A stretch of DNA of 64,000 nt from Melanocharis versteri (GCA_013397845.1 VZTG01005248.1:4012068-4076067), one strand, 5' to 3'; positions 50,601 through 62,934 are shown, counted from the first letter of the stretch. Notes: generated from the letters alone by a model not told the origin. Numbers and translations: made by a program.

Positions 50601-53600
50601 GAGCTCAGTGTGGGCAGATGCCCTTACCAGATTAGATACTAAAACAGGCCATTTTTTGTAAAGATTATTATCTTTACTAATATCATATGTCCATGGGCTA
50701 CATTGAAATCAGTCACTGGATTATTCACCATTTACTGCCTTATTGATGATTTTTCTCCTGTGAAAAGCCAAGTCTTACTGTAACTGATGTCTTAATTTAG
50801 GAAAAACTTCCTATATGTAGACAAATTAGCAATAAAACCATGAAGAACTAAGAATTTTGGGTACTGTTTTATAGTCTTTGGCACTTGGAACCTCACTCTG
50901 ATATGACAGAAAACTGCTCTTTTAGTTTAGGCTAATAATGATAGGGCACACAGCTACACAGTGCTTGTCTGAGAAGCACAAGAACAAGACTGTCTAATGT
51001 CTAAGCTGTGCTAATAGGCACTTGTAACCTTCCCCATTACTGCTCCTATTAAACACATCCAAATAATTGTATATAGAAGTGCTTGGTTTTCTTGCCAAAA
51101 AGTGTTATTATCTGCCACCAAGCTACAGGTACTCTGTCTCCATAAGTCTCTTTTCCCTTCCTACAAAAATTAGCCTTTCCCACATATCTCTTTCTCTCCT
51201 TGGGAACCTGAACAAACCCTTACAATATCGTGTGTCCATCAGGCTTGGAACTCGTCAGGAGAAGGTCTGGAGCAGGACACTGGGTTCCAAACTCCAGTCC
51301 AGAGTTCTCCAGTTCCTTTTCTTTTTTTCTTCACCAGTCGTGCCCTATAAACATCTACCACTAGAAGGAAACAGCAAAATAAGGATTCTGAAAACATGGC
51401 CGATGTCTGTGACAGTGGTACGAATTGACATAGTCAGAGAAGGCTCAGTCAAGGCAGTGTGTCTCTCTAAAGACTCCTGTTAGATCCTTGCAGGTTCCTG
51501 GGGCATAATTAAGCCAAGTTTTGGAGACTGAAATGCCCATATCTTTGTTCAGCTCACAGTATCCTTGCTGGTAATATGTTGCTATGAACAGACGATTTTG
51601 TTGAAGAACTGGCAGAAAACCTTCAGTGAGCCTCCTGACAGACTTAATGTTGCTGCCATGAAGGTGCATACTCAGAAAAGCTAAACATTGGATGAAGCCA
51701 AGAGTTTTAATACTTAATGGGCTCCTGTAATTTGGTCCCTGCTAGAGGCGGAGTGATTATCTAGGCAAATGCTGCAATAGTCTGAATGTGCTGCAATTTC
51801 CCTCCTGTGATCATGATGAGGGAAGGCTTAAAAGTGCATGTGGTGATAGTGTAAGACCATCATGGAGTACAAAATAAAAGTGCTGGCCATACAATGAAGA
51901 ATAAATATTTGCCATTGCATTCTCTCATCTTCCATCAAGTGTTTCCAGACACCCTGAATGTTCTCAGCCACCCAATGAGGTGGACCTTTTCTGTTTTTTT
52001 CAGTTCCAGGAATAACATTACTCTGATGAATCCAAGTGGCAATATTTTAAAGCATAAAGTGTATTTTTAAGTGTTGTCATATAAGAAAAAAAGAGATGCA
52101 TATTTTCAATCTACAATGTTACTGTACAGCCAGACACCCACACAAACCCAACCTTTCATCTCTATAGCCCTAAATATGCTGAATTTTATGGGAGAAAAAA
52201 AAGCTGCTTGATAGAGTATGTAGTTTAAGTGCTTTGCTAATGACAGAGTCTTCAGACTTTTTATAAGCAGAAAGACACTGAAAGTCCTTGAATATATTTT
52301 CAATTAAAAAAATAGGGAAAGTTCATCAGCTGGAAGCTTATTTAGGAATTTTAGAAATGACTGTTTTTTCATTTGAAATTTTACGAGCATTCAATCAAGG
52401 AGCTAAAATGTACACATACAGAAACACTTAGGACAATAGGGGCAGGACAGTTATTTCAACAAAATATGCTTTGGTGAAAATCTAAAAAAAAAAAATCTAC
52501 AAATAAATCTATTTCCCTTTATAAATCCTCTTTAATAATAGCTATGTCAGTGAGTGTGGCCCATCAAAACTGTACAGATTATTGAGAAAAATCCTGAGTG
52601 TTGTCCTTATCAGGACAGACCTGTAGTTGTTATGAACAGAATCCCTAGAAGGTAAAAGCTCTATCTCCAAAATAAAACTTAAAACATTGCAAAAACTAGT
52701 TCGAGGTTTTTGGAGATGAGTAGGGAATATCAGCTTCAGTAGCCTATGGGTTTGGATATTCAGCAGTACAGACATATAGGAGTGGGATGCTGCTAACACA
52801 GCACCTGGCTCACTTTACCACCCAGTGCAAATGTCCAGGTACAGAATGACTGAGACTTGACCAAGGTTTCCAGGAAGAAATTCAAATAATGCATAGGGTA
52901 TGAGTAGAAAATGCTGTATGTGTTTTGCCACTTTTGTTTTGGAACGAGTCTTGCCTGCAGCATGACCTTAAAGTCCTTTGTGACTAAGGATTGTAAAATT
53001 TAAGCATTGACTGTATAGCAATTAAAGTAAAATGAAAGAAATTATTGTTCAAGTATTTATGAAATTCTTTTTTTTTAATGCTCTGTTCTCACACTTAACA
53101 AAAACAAGTTTAATTCTGTTTGTGTCTCCTTAGTAAAAATCCCCAAAACATATTATAAATAGGTGCCACCTTCTGTTAAACACCACCTCCTTTTTTACAG
53201 CCTCCAGCCTCCACCCTCAGAAATGATGATTTAATACAGGAAGCTTGAACACAGCTGTTGTTCTGCCAAAGCATTATGCAGTTCGATGATAACTGTGCAG
53301 TCAAATGTAGCTATTGAGAAAAGAAAGGGGATACAAAACTTACATAATATACAGAGGTGATGGGAAGTTGTGTATTAAAAGGCCCAAAGGCTCATATAGC
53401 CAAACAGCTCTGAAAAAAACGGGAGGTGAAAACAATGAGAGAATGAAATTAAAGAGGCATTGGGAGGGATAGGTTTCCATTTTTTGAACAAATGTGGTTG
53501 TATATTAGGGAAGGAGAACTGAGAGTCATATGAGTGCATCTGTGTTAGTGTTTTCCTTTAAATCTGAAATGCGTTTTTGAGGTGAGCCGTCTCTGCCCCT

Positions 53601-54163
53601 GCCCACTGTGCTCTGGCAGCCTAATGAAGAATGAAAATAACCTCAGAGATGTGCTCCAGGAATGAACAAACTGAGCTGCAGCAACTAATGGACATTCCAT
53701 AGGAAGGACCAGACCAGAACCACTTTCAAGTACAAATCTTCACAACTTACGTGGTGGGAACCTGATGCCCTCAGCAGCAGCTGTTTTTCCCTGCTGATCT
53801 GATCATGTTGCTCTATTAACTTCCTGCAAAGTCCCCTCTTGTCTGAGTGCAGAGACATTTCCATCCATCCAACCTAACTGCAAGCATTGACTTGAGCTGT
53901 CAATGTTAGAAGTACAGCTGGTGGACACTGACTGAGCTGCAGAAAGCAACAGAGAGCAGGTGAGCTCTGTGAAGGTACAGGTCAGCAGTGGATGTGTCTA
54001 CCCCTCTATGCAGGGATGGTAGGATGGACATTGTCTGGGTGCCATTGCCTGTATGGAAGAAATACTGACAAAAAGCCTACAAACTCTGGATACACCTTTA
54101 ATAAGTCTTCCCATCTTTAAAACACTCTGTATTTTCTAATGCCACAAAATCTCAGTTCTCTAC
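44637..54163. other. Long non-coding stretch
   Basis: About 9.5 kb with no gene, LINE or LTR that I can identify. Open frames peak at 138 codons (51067-51483, plus) and 122 codons (45130-45498, plus) and lack recognisable motifs. A TTG/TTC triplet run lies at 46681-46705. Blocks near 46740-46930 and 47040-47330 are somewhat G+C-richer than their surroundings. Confidence 0.45.
46681..46705 (+). repeat. (TTG)n/(TTC)n triplet run
   Basis: Four TTG-type triplets run directly into five TTC triplets. Confidence 0.8.
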
Positions 54164-54754
54164 TGTCCTGCTTCTGGCTGGGAGTTTTCTTCCTAGTATC
54201 TAGTACAGTGCTGTATTTTGCGTTTAGTATGAGAATAAACACCTTGATGTTTGAGTTAGTACTAAGTAGTGCTCACTCAAATCAAGGACTTTTCAGTGTC
54301 TCATTCGCTGCCAGTGGACAGGTGCATAAGAAGCCAAGAGAGAGCATGGTCTGGGCTGGCCAAAGGGATATTCCATACCATAGAACATCATGCCCAGAAT
54401 GCAAACTGGGGGGAGTTGGCCCATGAAAGTTGCCAATTGCTACTTGGGAACAGGCTGCTCATCAGTCAGTGGGTGATGAGGAATTGTTTCTCTTGTGCAT
54501 TATTTTTCTTTCTCAGTTATTTCTGTTATTATTATTATTACTACTACTACTATTACTGCTATTATTATTGCTATTAGTATAATTAATGTAATTATTAGTT
54601 TTACATTTTACTTTATTTCAGTTATTATGCTGTTTTTATCTCACCCCATGACTTTTTAATTTTTTTTCTTCAATTCTTCCCTCCACAAGTGGAGAAGGAA
54701 GAGCGTGCAAGTTGCTGCCGAGTACTTAGATGCCACTGGGATTAAACCATGGCA
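54164..54754 (+). mobile_element. Complete solo LTR of the same avian ERV family, with target duplication
   Basis: The element begins TGTCCTGCTTCTGGCTGGGA and ends TTAAACCATGGCA, so it has TG...CA termini. In between are TTCTTCCTAGTATCTAGTAC near 54188, GGCCAAAGGGATATTCC near 54357, and an ACTGGGGGGAGTTGGC block near 54405. A TTA/TAC repeat at 54525-54590 and CTTTATTTCAGTTATTATGC near 54611 follow. Flanks are TCTAC (54159-54163) and TTTAC (54755-54759), matching at four of five bases, as expected for an aged 5-bp target duplication. The TATA box and CRE-like palindrome of the family are mutated, so promoter activity is doubtful. No internal retroviral genes are present. Confidence 0.88.
54525..54590 (+). 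repeat. TTA/TAC triplet repeat inside the LTR
   Basis: (TTA)n and (CTA)n triplets with a few interruptions. A TTATTA tract at this position is a normal part of the LTR family, here expanded and mutated. Confidence 0.85.
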
Positions 54755-57600
54755 TTTACCTAAATTCTTAAGATGGACCAGCTCCAGCACACACATTACA
54801 TGTAAGACCATGATCCTGACAGGAGTTATCACAGTGTATGGTGATGTAAGGAAATTGCAATTTTGGCAAAGTTCTATTTTTTTTCAATCTCAAAGACCAG
54901 TCTGTGGCTCTGAATGCAGTTTACAGACTATTTAGATTTCAGGGAAGCTAATTCAGGGGCATTATTGCTTTTATTTTAAAGATTTCTCTCTAGTTAGTAA
55001 TTTTTCAGAAACACACATCAGCAACAGAAATTGAACCACAACGTATTTCTGATTCCACTAGTTGAAAGGTCCCTGCTAGGACCCATTTAATACTTCTGGC
55101 TGATAGTAAAGAGTGGGAGTTATGACATTTCTGAAAAGATTACCTTTCGGAAAAGAAATAATTTTTATTCAATTGCTGAAGAAATAATTTCTAAGACTAG
55201 GAGTAGACTTGTTACTCTATGACTGTATTTATTAATTAAATGATTACAAGAACCAGAACTGTTGTTGTCCTCATAATGCACTAGCACAAGATGTGCATTC
55301 CTAATTGACTAATTTTGCCATGTGATCCTTAATGCAACCTGAGAATATTTTTATACCCAATGTTTGGCTAAAGCATTAGTCCTGCGTTTCAAAATCTTTT
55401 CATAGGGCTCACTATACAAGGGAAAGGTACAGCTATATTTATCCTTTAATGATACGTATGAAATACAACATAAACTAATGTGAATTCAGTTATTAGATTG
55501 GCATTGGTCTTGATTCCAGCTCATACAATTTTATTTCAGTAGACTACAACAGACTGGAAGTCCTGAGTAAGCTTACAGAGACACCAGAGAGACAGCAGGT
55601 CTGCAAGGGCTGCCTCCATAAAACACAAAATGTGCTTCTTTTAATGCTTGTAGAGTAAGAAAACCCTGGGGTGCCTCTGGGCCCTGTGACCACACCCAGG
55701 CTACAACCACCTCCATCAGCCTCCCCCCGGCCCCGCCTGCCCCCAGAACTCCTGGAGGTGGTAGAACAGTGTCCATCAGACAGGGCCTCCCTGGGGTCAC
55801 CTGCAGCACCTGGCTTGTGCCACACAGAGCCTGGCAGAGTCATCCACTCACTCCTGAACTGTATCACCTTTTTTATTTTAAGTATATTTCCAGAAGATAT
55901 TTCAAATGGGCTGATGGAATCTTCCCTGTGAAAATAAAAAATTTCCCAAGACCAAAACATTAATGTCTAACATGTACACACCGAAATATTATTCTTCATA
56001 TCTGTGTCTATCATTAATAACAAATTACTACTCATACATCACTTTGCAGAACAAGATATATATATACAGGGATAGCTATAGTAATATGTTCAATTGCCTG
56101 CTTAATTTATGCAAACTCTGTTAATCTATCTGCTCAATAGAGAGACCGTATACAAATTTTCAGTGTGTAATAATTTCAGAACATTGACAATTTATCTAAG
56201 CTCAAGAGTAATTTATACATTTTTCATCACCCCCAAAAGTTGATTACTTCTAAGTGATTAATTTTAGCTGAAAGTCTTTATTTCTTCTCAGGTTTTCAAA
56301 ATTTGGGGACAGCAGGTTTGATGGATAGTTCCCATTATTTTGCAATATGCAAAATAATGATTCTAAGACCAGACCTGGTGGTATACAAGATCAGCAGCAA
56401 ACCGGCCATGATTCCCAGGCCACAATAGCAGCAAGAAGAGCAGCAAGAACAAGTTTCCTCTGCTAGTTCTTTCGCCAGATCTGTTCTTCCTCTCTCTTTC
56501 TTCTGCTTCCCACATCAGAAGCAACTTGGTCCTCCAGAACCATCTCTTCATTTGGGAGATCTCACTATTGGCAGTCAGATAATTCAAAGGTCTGTGAAAC
56601 CCATAAGATTATCAAAGCCACAGTCTGATTGGGATATTTTCTTGCTCTTCCTTAGAATCGTCACTCTTAGAGGAGATTTGCAACTAACTACATTTTTTTT
56701 TTTTTCAGAAATAATTATTTTCTCCCTCCTTGCAGTCTGCTTATAGTTGCTTGTAGATGTAAGACTTTGGAAGGCAATCAGTTACCAACCCTTTGCAGTG
56801 GTTTAACCGGTCACAGTCAAGCTCTTTGTTCCACTTCTCTGCCATTAAAATCACCACAGATAACCAAGACTATGAGATTTTTATCCCATACAGTGTAATA
56901 TCAGATATCTAAACTTCAAATAGTTTGGAAGGATCATTTGGACTGATGCAGGTGATTTACTGTTCATGTGCATTAGCTGTGAAGTTGACAGCCTCTAATT
57001 GGGGAGCTCCAGTGAGAAAATGGCACAGTAATGTTTGTAAATGTTCCAGCTAAAAGATGAAAAAAATTCTCCTCAAAACTGGGATCTGTTCCCGTCAGCT
57101 TGACAGCACAATAGATGTGTGACTTATCAGAAACTGTTCTTCCAAAACCATACAAATTAATAATTGTTTCACATCTTGATCCATAACTGAGAAAAAGCAT
57201 TTATTATTTTTATTCATAATTATTAGTCACTGATATTTCCTTCAGTTATGAAGCCTCGTTCTCTCTACTTTAAAAATTGTTATAAATGGAGATGTGATTA
57301 GAAAAACCCTGCTTGCATTTCATCATGCATAGCGTATTTATTAGTGCATCTACTGTCTTGCAGTTTTCAGATCATCTGCTTTGGCCAATTCCAATCATAA
57401 TATGATTCCGGGACATGAGAAGGCCTCATTTTTAAAAACACCGCAGAATATTTTCTAGTTCCCTTCTTATAAATAAAGTAATTTATATAACTGTAAAACC
57501 AAATAAATAGCACATAACTGTCTGCTTTTAGTATTCACAAGCAGCAGTTTGCACATATTAGCTGCCAAATCCCTGTGGCATCTTTACATAATAAAGAAGG
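54755..57600. other. Non-coding stretch with a G+C-rich island
   Basis: A+T-rich except for 55650-55860. No gene is recognised. Confidence 0.45.
55650..55860. other. Isolated G+C-rich block of unknown nature
   Basis: About 210 bases with far higher G+C than the flanks, with C-rich runs on the plus strand (CCTCCCCCCGGCCCCGCCTG at 55721-55740). Frames are open on both strands (138 codons at 55544-55960 minus, 86 codons at 55671-55931 plus), which G+C-richness alone can explain. It could be an isolated regulatory element, a decayed exon, or part of a repeat I do not know. CpG content is modest, so it is not a classical CpG island. Confidence 0.4.
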
Positions 57601-57781
57601 ATGACCATTTCCATTTTACTAGTCAAGAAACATCTAAACTGACAAAGACTCTACTTCCCTTACACTCTACTGACCGTGAAAGAAAACAAGTTCAGGAATC
57701 AGTTGTCCAAGGCCACCCAGTTAGATCTGGGATTATAATCAAAGCATGTCACATCTACAGTGCTGTGCCCAGACCAATGAC
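57601..57781 (-). mobile_element. Ancient MIR/CORE-SINE-like element with internal insertion
   Basis: On the plus strand the order is ATGACCATTTCCATTTTACT, AGAAACATCTAAACTGA, TTGTCCAAGGCCACCCAG, ATCTGGGATTATAATC, then ACAGTGCTGTGCCCAGACCA. This is the complement of a MIR-type SINE (cccattttac / gaaactga / ccaaggtcac / gggatt-gaac / gtgct in MIR order). About 55 unrelated bases (57645-57700) interrupt it. The copy is highly diverged. Such old copies retained in birds are sometimes exapted as enhancers, though nothing here proves it. Confidence 0.6.
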
Positions 57782-58388
57782 AAAATTAAGGGGTAAAATC
57801 TCAAATGAATATTACAAAAGTAAAATTAAATCAGCCTTTGACACAGATGCTGTTCTCATCAGTTATGTTTTCCAATTTTGTAAATAACCTTCTATTTTTA
57901 TGTGTATAAAATAGGCTTGGTTCATTTTATAGTCTTATTAATTTTTATGTTTGACTTTATTATCTATATTATGTCTGTAAATACTATAATGATTAAAAAA
58001 GGTGTTTACACTGAATTTGTTTCCATTCAATAAATATCAGGGATTTTTTAATGGATCTCCTTATTAGACATTGGCATTAAAATAAAAAGTGAAAGATACT
58101 AACATATAGTGCCTAAAGTAGGAACATGGTTAGATTAAATTTTTTATATTGACACATTTTCAATACAGCAAGCTTTAAAAACTGCCATAAATGGATTCCA
58201 CAAAGCACCAAATAATGTTTGTATCATTCAAAGATAAGCCAACTCTGCCTCCTTTTCCCATTTTGTGATTTACTGCACAATGATAGAAAATATTTCTGCA
58301 AGAAAGAACTTTAATTATGCAAACACTTTAATTATAAAGCATTCTTGGTGAATGCAAAATATTGCTTCAGGTAAATAATGAATATGCA

Positions 58389-58412
58389 TGTGTATATGTA
58401 CACATATACACA
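58389..58412. repeat. TG/CA near-perfect palindrome
   Basis: TGTGTATATGT and ACATATACACA are exact complements separated by two bases, so the 24-base segment is nearly self-complementary. It is set in alternating purine-pyrimidine sequence and may be a folded TG/CA microsatellite. Confidence 0.7.
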
Positions 58413-58559
58413 CCTATGTATGCACGTTAAAAATACACTGATTAGTAATAAGGGGTAATATTCCACCTCTGAATCAGTTGGGTTCTCACAATTGACTTCC
58501 ACACAGTTAGGATTTCATCATCAAACCATATGTTTCCATGCTTCTTTTTGTTCCAGAAT

Positions 58560-58920
58560 TTATTTGTCAGCACTGCCAGAGGCATGCTGGTTACACCCTA
58601 GAGGGTGTAATGATGCCTGTGATGGTCATTTCAGATGTTGGCCTTCTGTCGACTCCAGGGCAAGGACTCATGGATGTCCAGTCCCCTTTGAAGCCACAGG
58701 TGCTCGGTTGTGCAGCTGCACAATCATTCGGGGGCACAGCCCTTGCTGGCAGGTGCAGCTGTTCCCAACGACCAAGGAACTAAGCCTGGAGAAGGTGAGA
58801 GGTGACAAATTCTGGGACAAAGAGGGCACTTTTGGCCTGGCCTACTCTCCCATGTGGCTAATGAGGCCACTCAGTGTTACATCAGGAGGGAGTCAGCCAC
58901 CGGCTCATGGAGGCTGAGGA
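58560..58920. other. G+C-richer block with two palindromes and an open frame
   Basis: The block stands out from A+T-rich flanks. It contains TTACACCCTAGAGGGTGTAA at 58591-58610 (9-bp perfect arms), flanked by complementary GGCAT and ATGCC, and the perfect 16-bp palindrome TTGTGCAGCTGCACAA at 58708-58723 with a CAGCTG E-box centre. A 141-codon plus frame (58492-58917) runs through it. The frame shows no domain I recognise and lacks clear splice sites, so I do not call it a gene. It could be a conserved regulatory element, an untranslated exon, or an unrecognised old repeat. Confidence 0.4.
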
Positions 58921-61120
58921 GACATTTCCTGGAAATTGCTAATCACAGTTAAATAGCTGCACAGACACTATAGGCTAATATTTATGTAACATGCTTACAC
59001 CTACTGATGTCTTCAGTAACATTTAATCTATTTACTTCTGCTCCCTGAAATTTGTCTTAAAATAATTTTGACTTCATCTTTATTTTTCGTAATTAAATAT
59101 CTGATGTTATGTACTCATGTCTTTTTGCCTTCTTATGCTCATCTACCTATTTGAACGATACTTTTGTGGTTGCACATTCTTCATTACCACACATTTTGTG
59201 GGGAAAAAAAAAAAAGACTCAGTTAAGCAGACGATTTAATTAATTATTAGAGTGCAACATAGCTATGAAACCTATGTATGGGTTTTTTTAATCGGCTCAG
59301 GCAAAGCATATGACCAAGAGAAGAGGACAAGGAAAACATGAACACTGAACACTAATGAGTATTTTTTTCTCTAAAAGTGGAAACTGAGATTACTTATTAA
59401 AAGCTGTGTGGGGAAAAACAAATAAAAAGTATTACAATTTGTATTTTGAATTCTCCGGTGGAATTTACTTGCTCAAGAGGTACAAGCTTTGAACATGTAG
59501 GTAATTTTTTTCTAAGAAACATATAAACGGACAAAGAAAGTTCCTTCTTAAAGTCATACTTGTAAAAAAACTAGATTTGATGAATCAAGGATTGAAGAGA
59601 AAGAAAGAAAAAAGTGTCAGGAAGGGGAATTATATTTGCTTCCATTCCTGACTCTGGAAACTCAAATAATTGTATCTGGTAATGTAACACTGGAGCAAGT
59701 AACAGAAAATCTAGAAAAAACTCAGATTACTTAGCTGAAATGCACAGGTCTGAACTTCAAGAAACAGCATCTGCAGTCCATAGCACCACATTAGTAATGA
59801 TATAAAAGGGTATGCAGGGTGGCTATCCATGCCGTATGGAATTTAGAAGTAAAGTGTTTAACCATTCAGCCTGAATAGAATAGACTTTGATGGGAGGCAA
59901 ACCTTTTTCTATATTGAATCATGTTGACCTGTAGTAAGTAGTCTCTAAGTCAACAAAATCTTGAAAATGTTTTTTGGGGTTCAAAAAAGAAAAAAAAAAA
60001 GGAACAGAGAAAGACAAAAAACTCTCTTGATTGCTTAAAGAATGTGTTTAAATCTTATATTTATAAGACTATGTTATTTTATATTAATGGAAGAACAGTT
60101 ATAAATAATTTTTTATGAGCAATAAGAAAGGTTAAATAATCAGGAATTAAAAAAATAAGAAATGTTCAGTGTTCAAATTGACCTTTCAAGGCCTACAATG
60201 TGCTTATGGTTCAGTTTATGTTATTCTTCATTTGGGAATGCAAATATAAATATAGGTAGATCTGTTTCTTCTCTGCCTGACAAGAAGGTAACAGTGTCAT
60301 ATTAGGGCCTCAATGAGTCCCTCTTGTCTCTAAATGTTCTTTTTCCTGCTTAGACTGAAACTCAATCCAGTCATCTCTATCTCTTTCTTATCTTCAGTTT
60401 AAAGAATAATGTGAAGCAAAAGCCAAACTCAAAAATTTATTCTAGGGACTCAATCAATACCAGAATAACAACTATCTTTTCATGGTTAAAGTAATCTAAC
60501 ATTCTAGAATAAGATTCTTTTTTTCTCTTCAATTAAAATCCTAAAGGCTTTTGAAGGACTTTCAATTATCTTGGACAAGATGGACCTGATGGTGTGATCT
60601 CTGTCTTCTGGTTGGTGACTAAAAGAGGTCTGTTTGCAGATTTTTCATTCCTTATGGTGATCAAGACAATTTCTGGATCAGCTGCACTGCAGATCTAAGC
60701 ATTTTATTGACTGCTTTGAACTTTTTGTTACATTAATTTCTCAATAACTAAAGATTTACAACAGGGCTAGCTATATGCCTTCCCCAGGATACTCGATATG
60801 CTAAAAAGCTCAGGTATGTATAATGTAGTAGTATACGTTTGTCAGGTGTAGCTACAGCCAATTCTACTCTCCCACTTGGAACTCCTTTGTACTAGGAAAT
60901 CTGCATTGGAAAGAAAACCACATTTCTTTGAATCATGAGAATATAGAGGTACAAGGCTGAGAATCCGACCCAATATTTTTAGAAGCAAAATTTTATGTAT
61001 TCAGTGAAAGCAAGCATTCAAGCATCCAGTTCTCATTTTGCGGCAATCTACCAAGAACCAAAACCAAATGTGACCTGAATTCACATATTGTGAAGTCAGT
61101 GTGGGATTATTCCTCTTGTT

Positions 61121-61156
61121 CTTATCCATAACACTGTCCTTATCCATAATATTGTC
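61121..61156 (+). repeat. 18-bp tandem duplication
   Basis: CTTATCCATAACACTGTC at 61121 is followed by a slightly changed copy, CTTATCCATAATATTGTC, at 61139. Confidence 0.75.
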
Positions 61157-62846
61157 AGAATACAGGCAACATGGAAACATGGCTAGTTTCCTGTGGTCCA
61201 CGGTGGGTATAGTTAAGAGATGTCTGCAGAAAAGCAGTGAGTAAAAATCCCACTTATTTGTAAGTTGCAATATGAGAAGAAAGCATTGTGTTGTTACAAG
61301 TTTCTGAGTGAAGGCTACAGATCTAAAATACTGTTCAGAAGCTCTGCTGGGGCTGGGGTTTTCCCAGAGCTCCGCTGGTGTGAACAGTCAGCAGTGCAGC
61401 TCATATCCAAAATGCCCTGAGTGCTTTTGGCCCTAACTCCATGTTCATGAAATTTGGATGAACTAAAACTTGAAATTAAAAAAAGAGAAAGCTGGCTGTC
61501 TTTGCAATACTTTGGTTTTGCGCCCATTTCCTAAGGGCACTGTGATCACTTTCCTTGTTTAGGTTGGGGTGACAGAATGGCATTTAGGTGCAAACACAGA
61601 AGGCAAAGCTTTCTAGTCTCAATCTGTTGGATACATTTTTCTGCTTATACTTTGTAGTTGGCTCCTCACTAACAATAAAGTTTTCCTTGGGGAAAACTGA
61701 GGAGGATGCTGTCAAAAGTAGTTAGTTGCCATGGTCCTAACACATCCATCTTGGCCAAGGTTACCAGCTACCTTCTTTTACAAATTCAGCCTGTTTGTGG
61801 GTTGTGATCGAAACCAGACCATTAAAATAATCCACTAAAGTAAAAAAGATACTAACCAGAATAAGTGGATATTTAATCACATTTCTATTGCAGAATGTGC
61901 ATGTACAAATTGCCATATCATTCTGACTGAGGAAACAGTAGCTGTAGGACAAGAGGGGACGTAAAAGTCCAGGTGCAGGCAAGGCTGGAACCTTGTTAAT
62001 GGGCTGCTGTGAAAGAATTCCAATATATTACCACACTTTTGAAGCTCTGCAAAAATATTTGTGATAGAAAATTTGCATCAAGGGATAACTCTTTCAAAAT
62101 GAAATCATGCTGTGGACTTCATTCTCAAATGAGCAAAAAATGGCTGCCTGCTTCTGAAAATTGACTTTTGCTATTTCTATGCTATTTCTCATAACGCAAA
62201 TTTTCATTATTCCTGGAAGTCCTAGCATTAAAATAAACCATTAAAACCAGTACTTTCAGTCACTAGGTTTGATTACACTTACAGTAAAAAGCTGCACTTG
62301 GAAATTGACTGGAATAACTTGCAAAGAGAGATTTTTCTGGTTATCTGAAGTGGATTAAGGTAAATTTGAAAGAGGGGCAAAGGAAACATTCTGCAGAATG
62401 AGAGTTACCACATAGGGATCTACTTCAGAGTAGCCACTGAACTTTAAAAGCGGCACTCTGATGTATTTTGGAATAACTTCTACAAGTAGATAAGCCTAAG
62501 TTTCTTTCGTAGCTCTTGTAACACGAAGGATCCTTAAAGAGGGTGTGAATGTGATTAAATTTAGCGCCCACATCCCATTATAATTTAAACCTTCTTTTAG
62601 GCTGCAAGACACTGCCAGAAAGGTGGAAAGAGGCATTTCTATCAGTTACCGGATATTTTATTTGTCAATTATTCCGATTGCAGCAGTGATGCTCTAACAG
62701 CAAAGTAGTGCAGTATTAGAATAGGCCCTTACAGGCTGCATGGTTAGGTGTTTCATTGATTTTGGTTTCAGTTTGTTTCTTTCCCCCCCACATTGTTGTC
62801 TTTTTTGCTGTTAGAAGAGGACTTCTAGCGCATGGAAAAATCCTTT

Positions 62847-62934
62847 GCACCTGCAGGTGCTTCAGATCTCTGACTGGGGATCCCCATTCTAAAATGGTCC
62901 ACGCTGTTATTACTGGCTGTGTTGCCATAGCAAT
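62847..62934. promoter_or_regulatory. Candidate cis-regulatory cluster: double E-box, palindrome, RFX X-box
   Basis: GCACCTGCAGGTGC at 62847-62860 is a perfect 14-bp palindrome formed by two overlapping CACCTG/CAGGTG E-boxes, the type bound by E-proteins, Snail and ZEB factors. TGGGGATCCCCA at 62875-62886 is a perfect 12-bp palindrome. GTTGCCATAGCAAT at 62921-62934 closely matches the RFX-family X-box, an imperfect inverted repeat of GTTGCC. Three such sites in 88 bases suggest an enhancer or conserved non-coding element. A 75-codon plus frame (62756-62983) crosses it, but no protein is recognised. Confidence 0.4.

Noticed and set aside
51067..51483. 138-codon plus-strand frame as a gene
   Set aside because: No domain, no clear splice or promoter context, and a length near chance expectation.
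41534..54163. Full endogenous provirus between the two LTRs
   Set aside because: No retroviral protein remnant is recognisable in the interval, and the right LTR has its own target duplication.
55544..55960. 138-codon minus-strand frame as a coding exon
   Set aside because: The open frame is explained by the G+C-rich block, and another frame on the opposite strand is open too.
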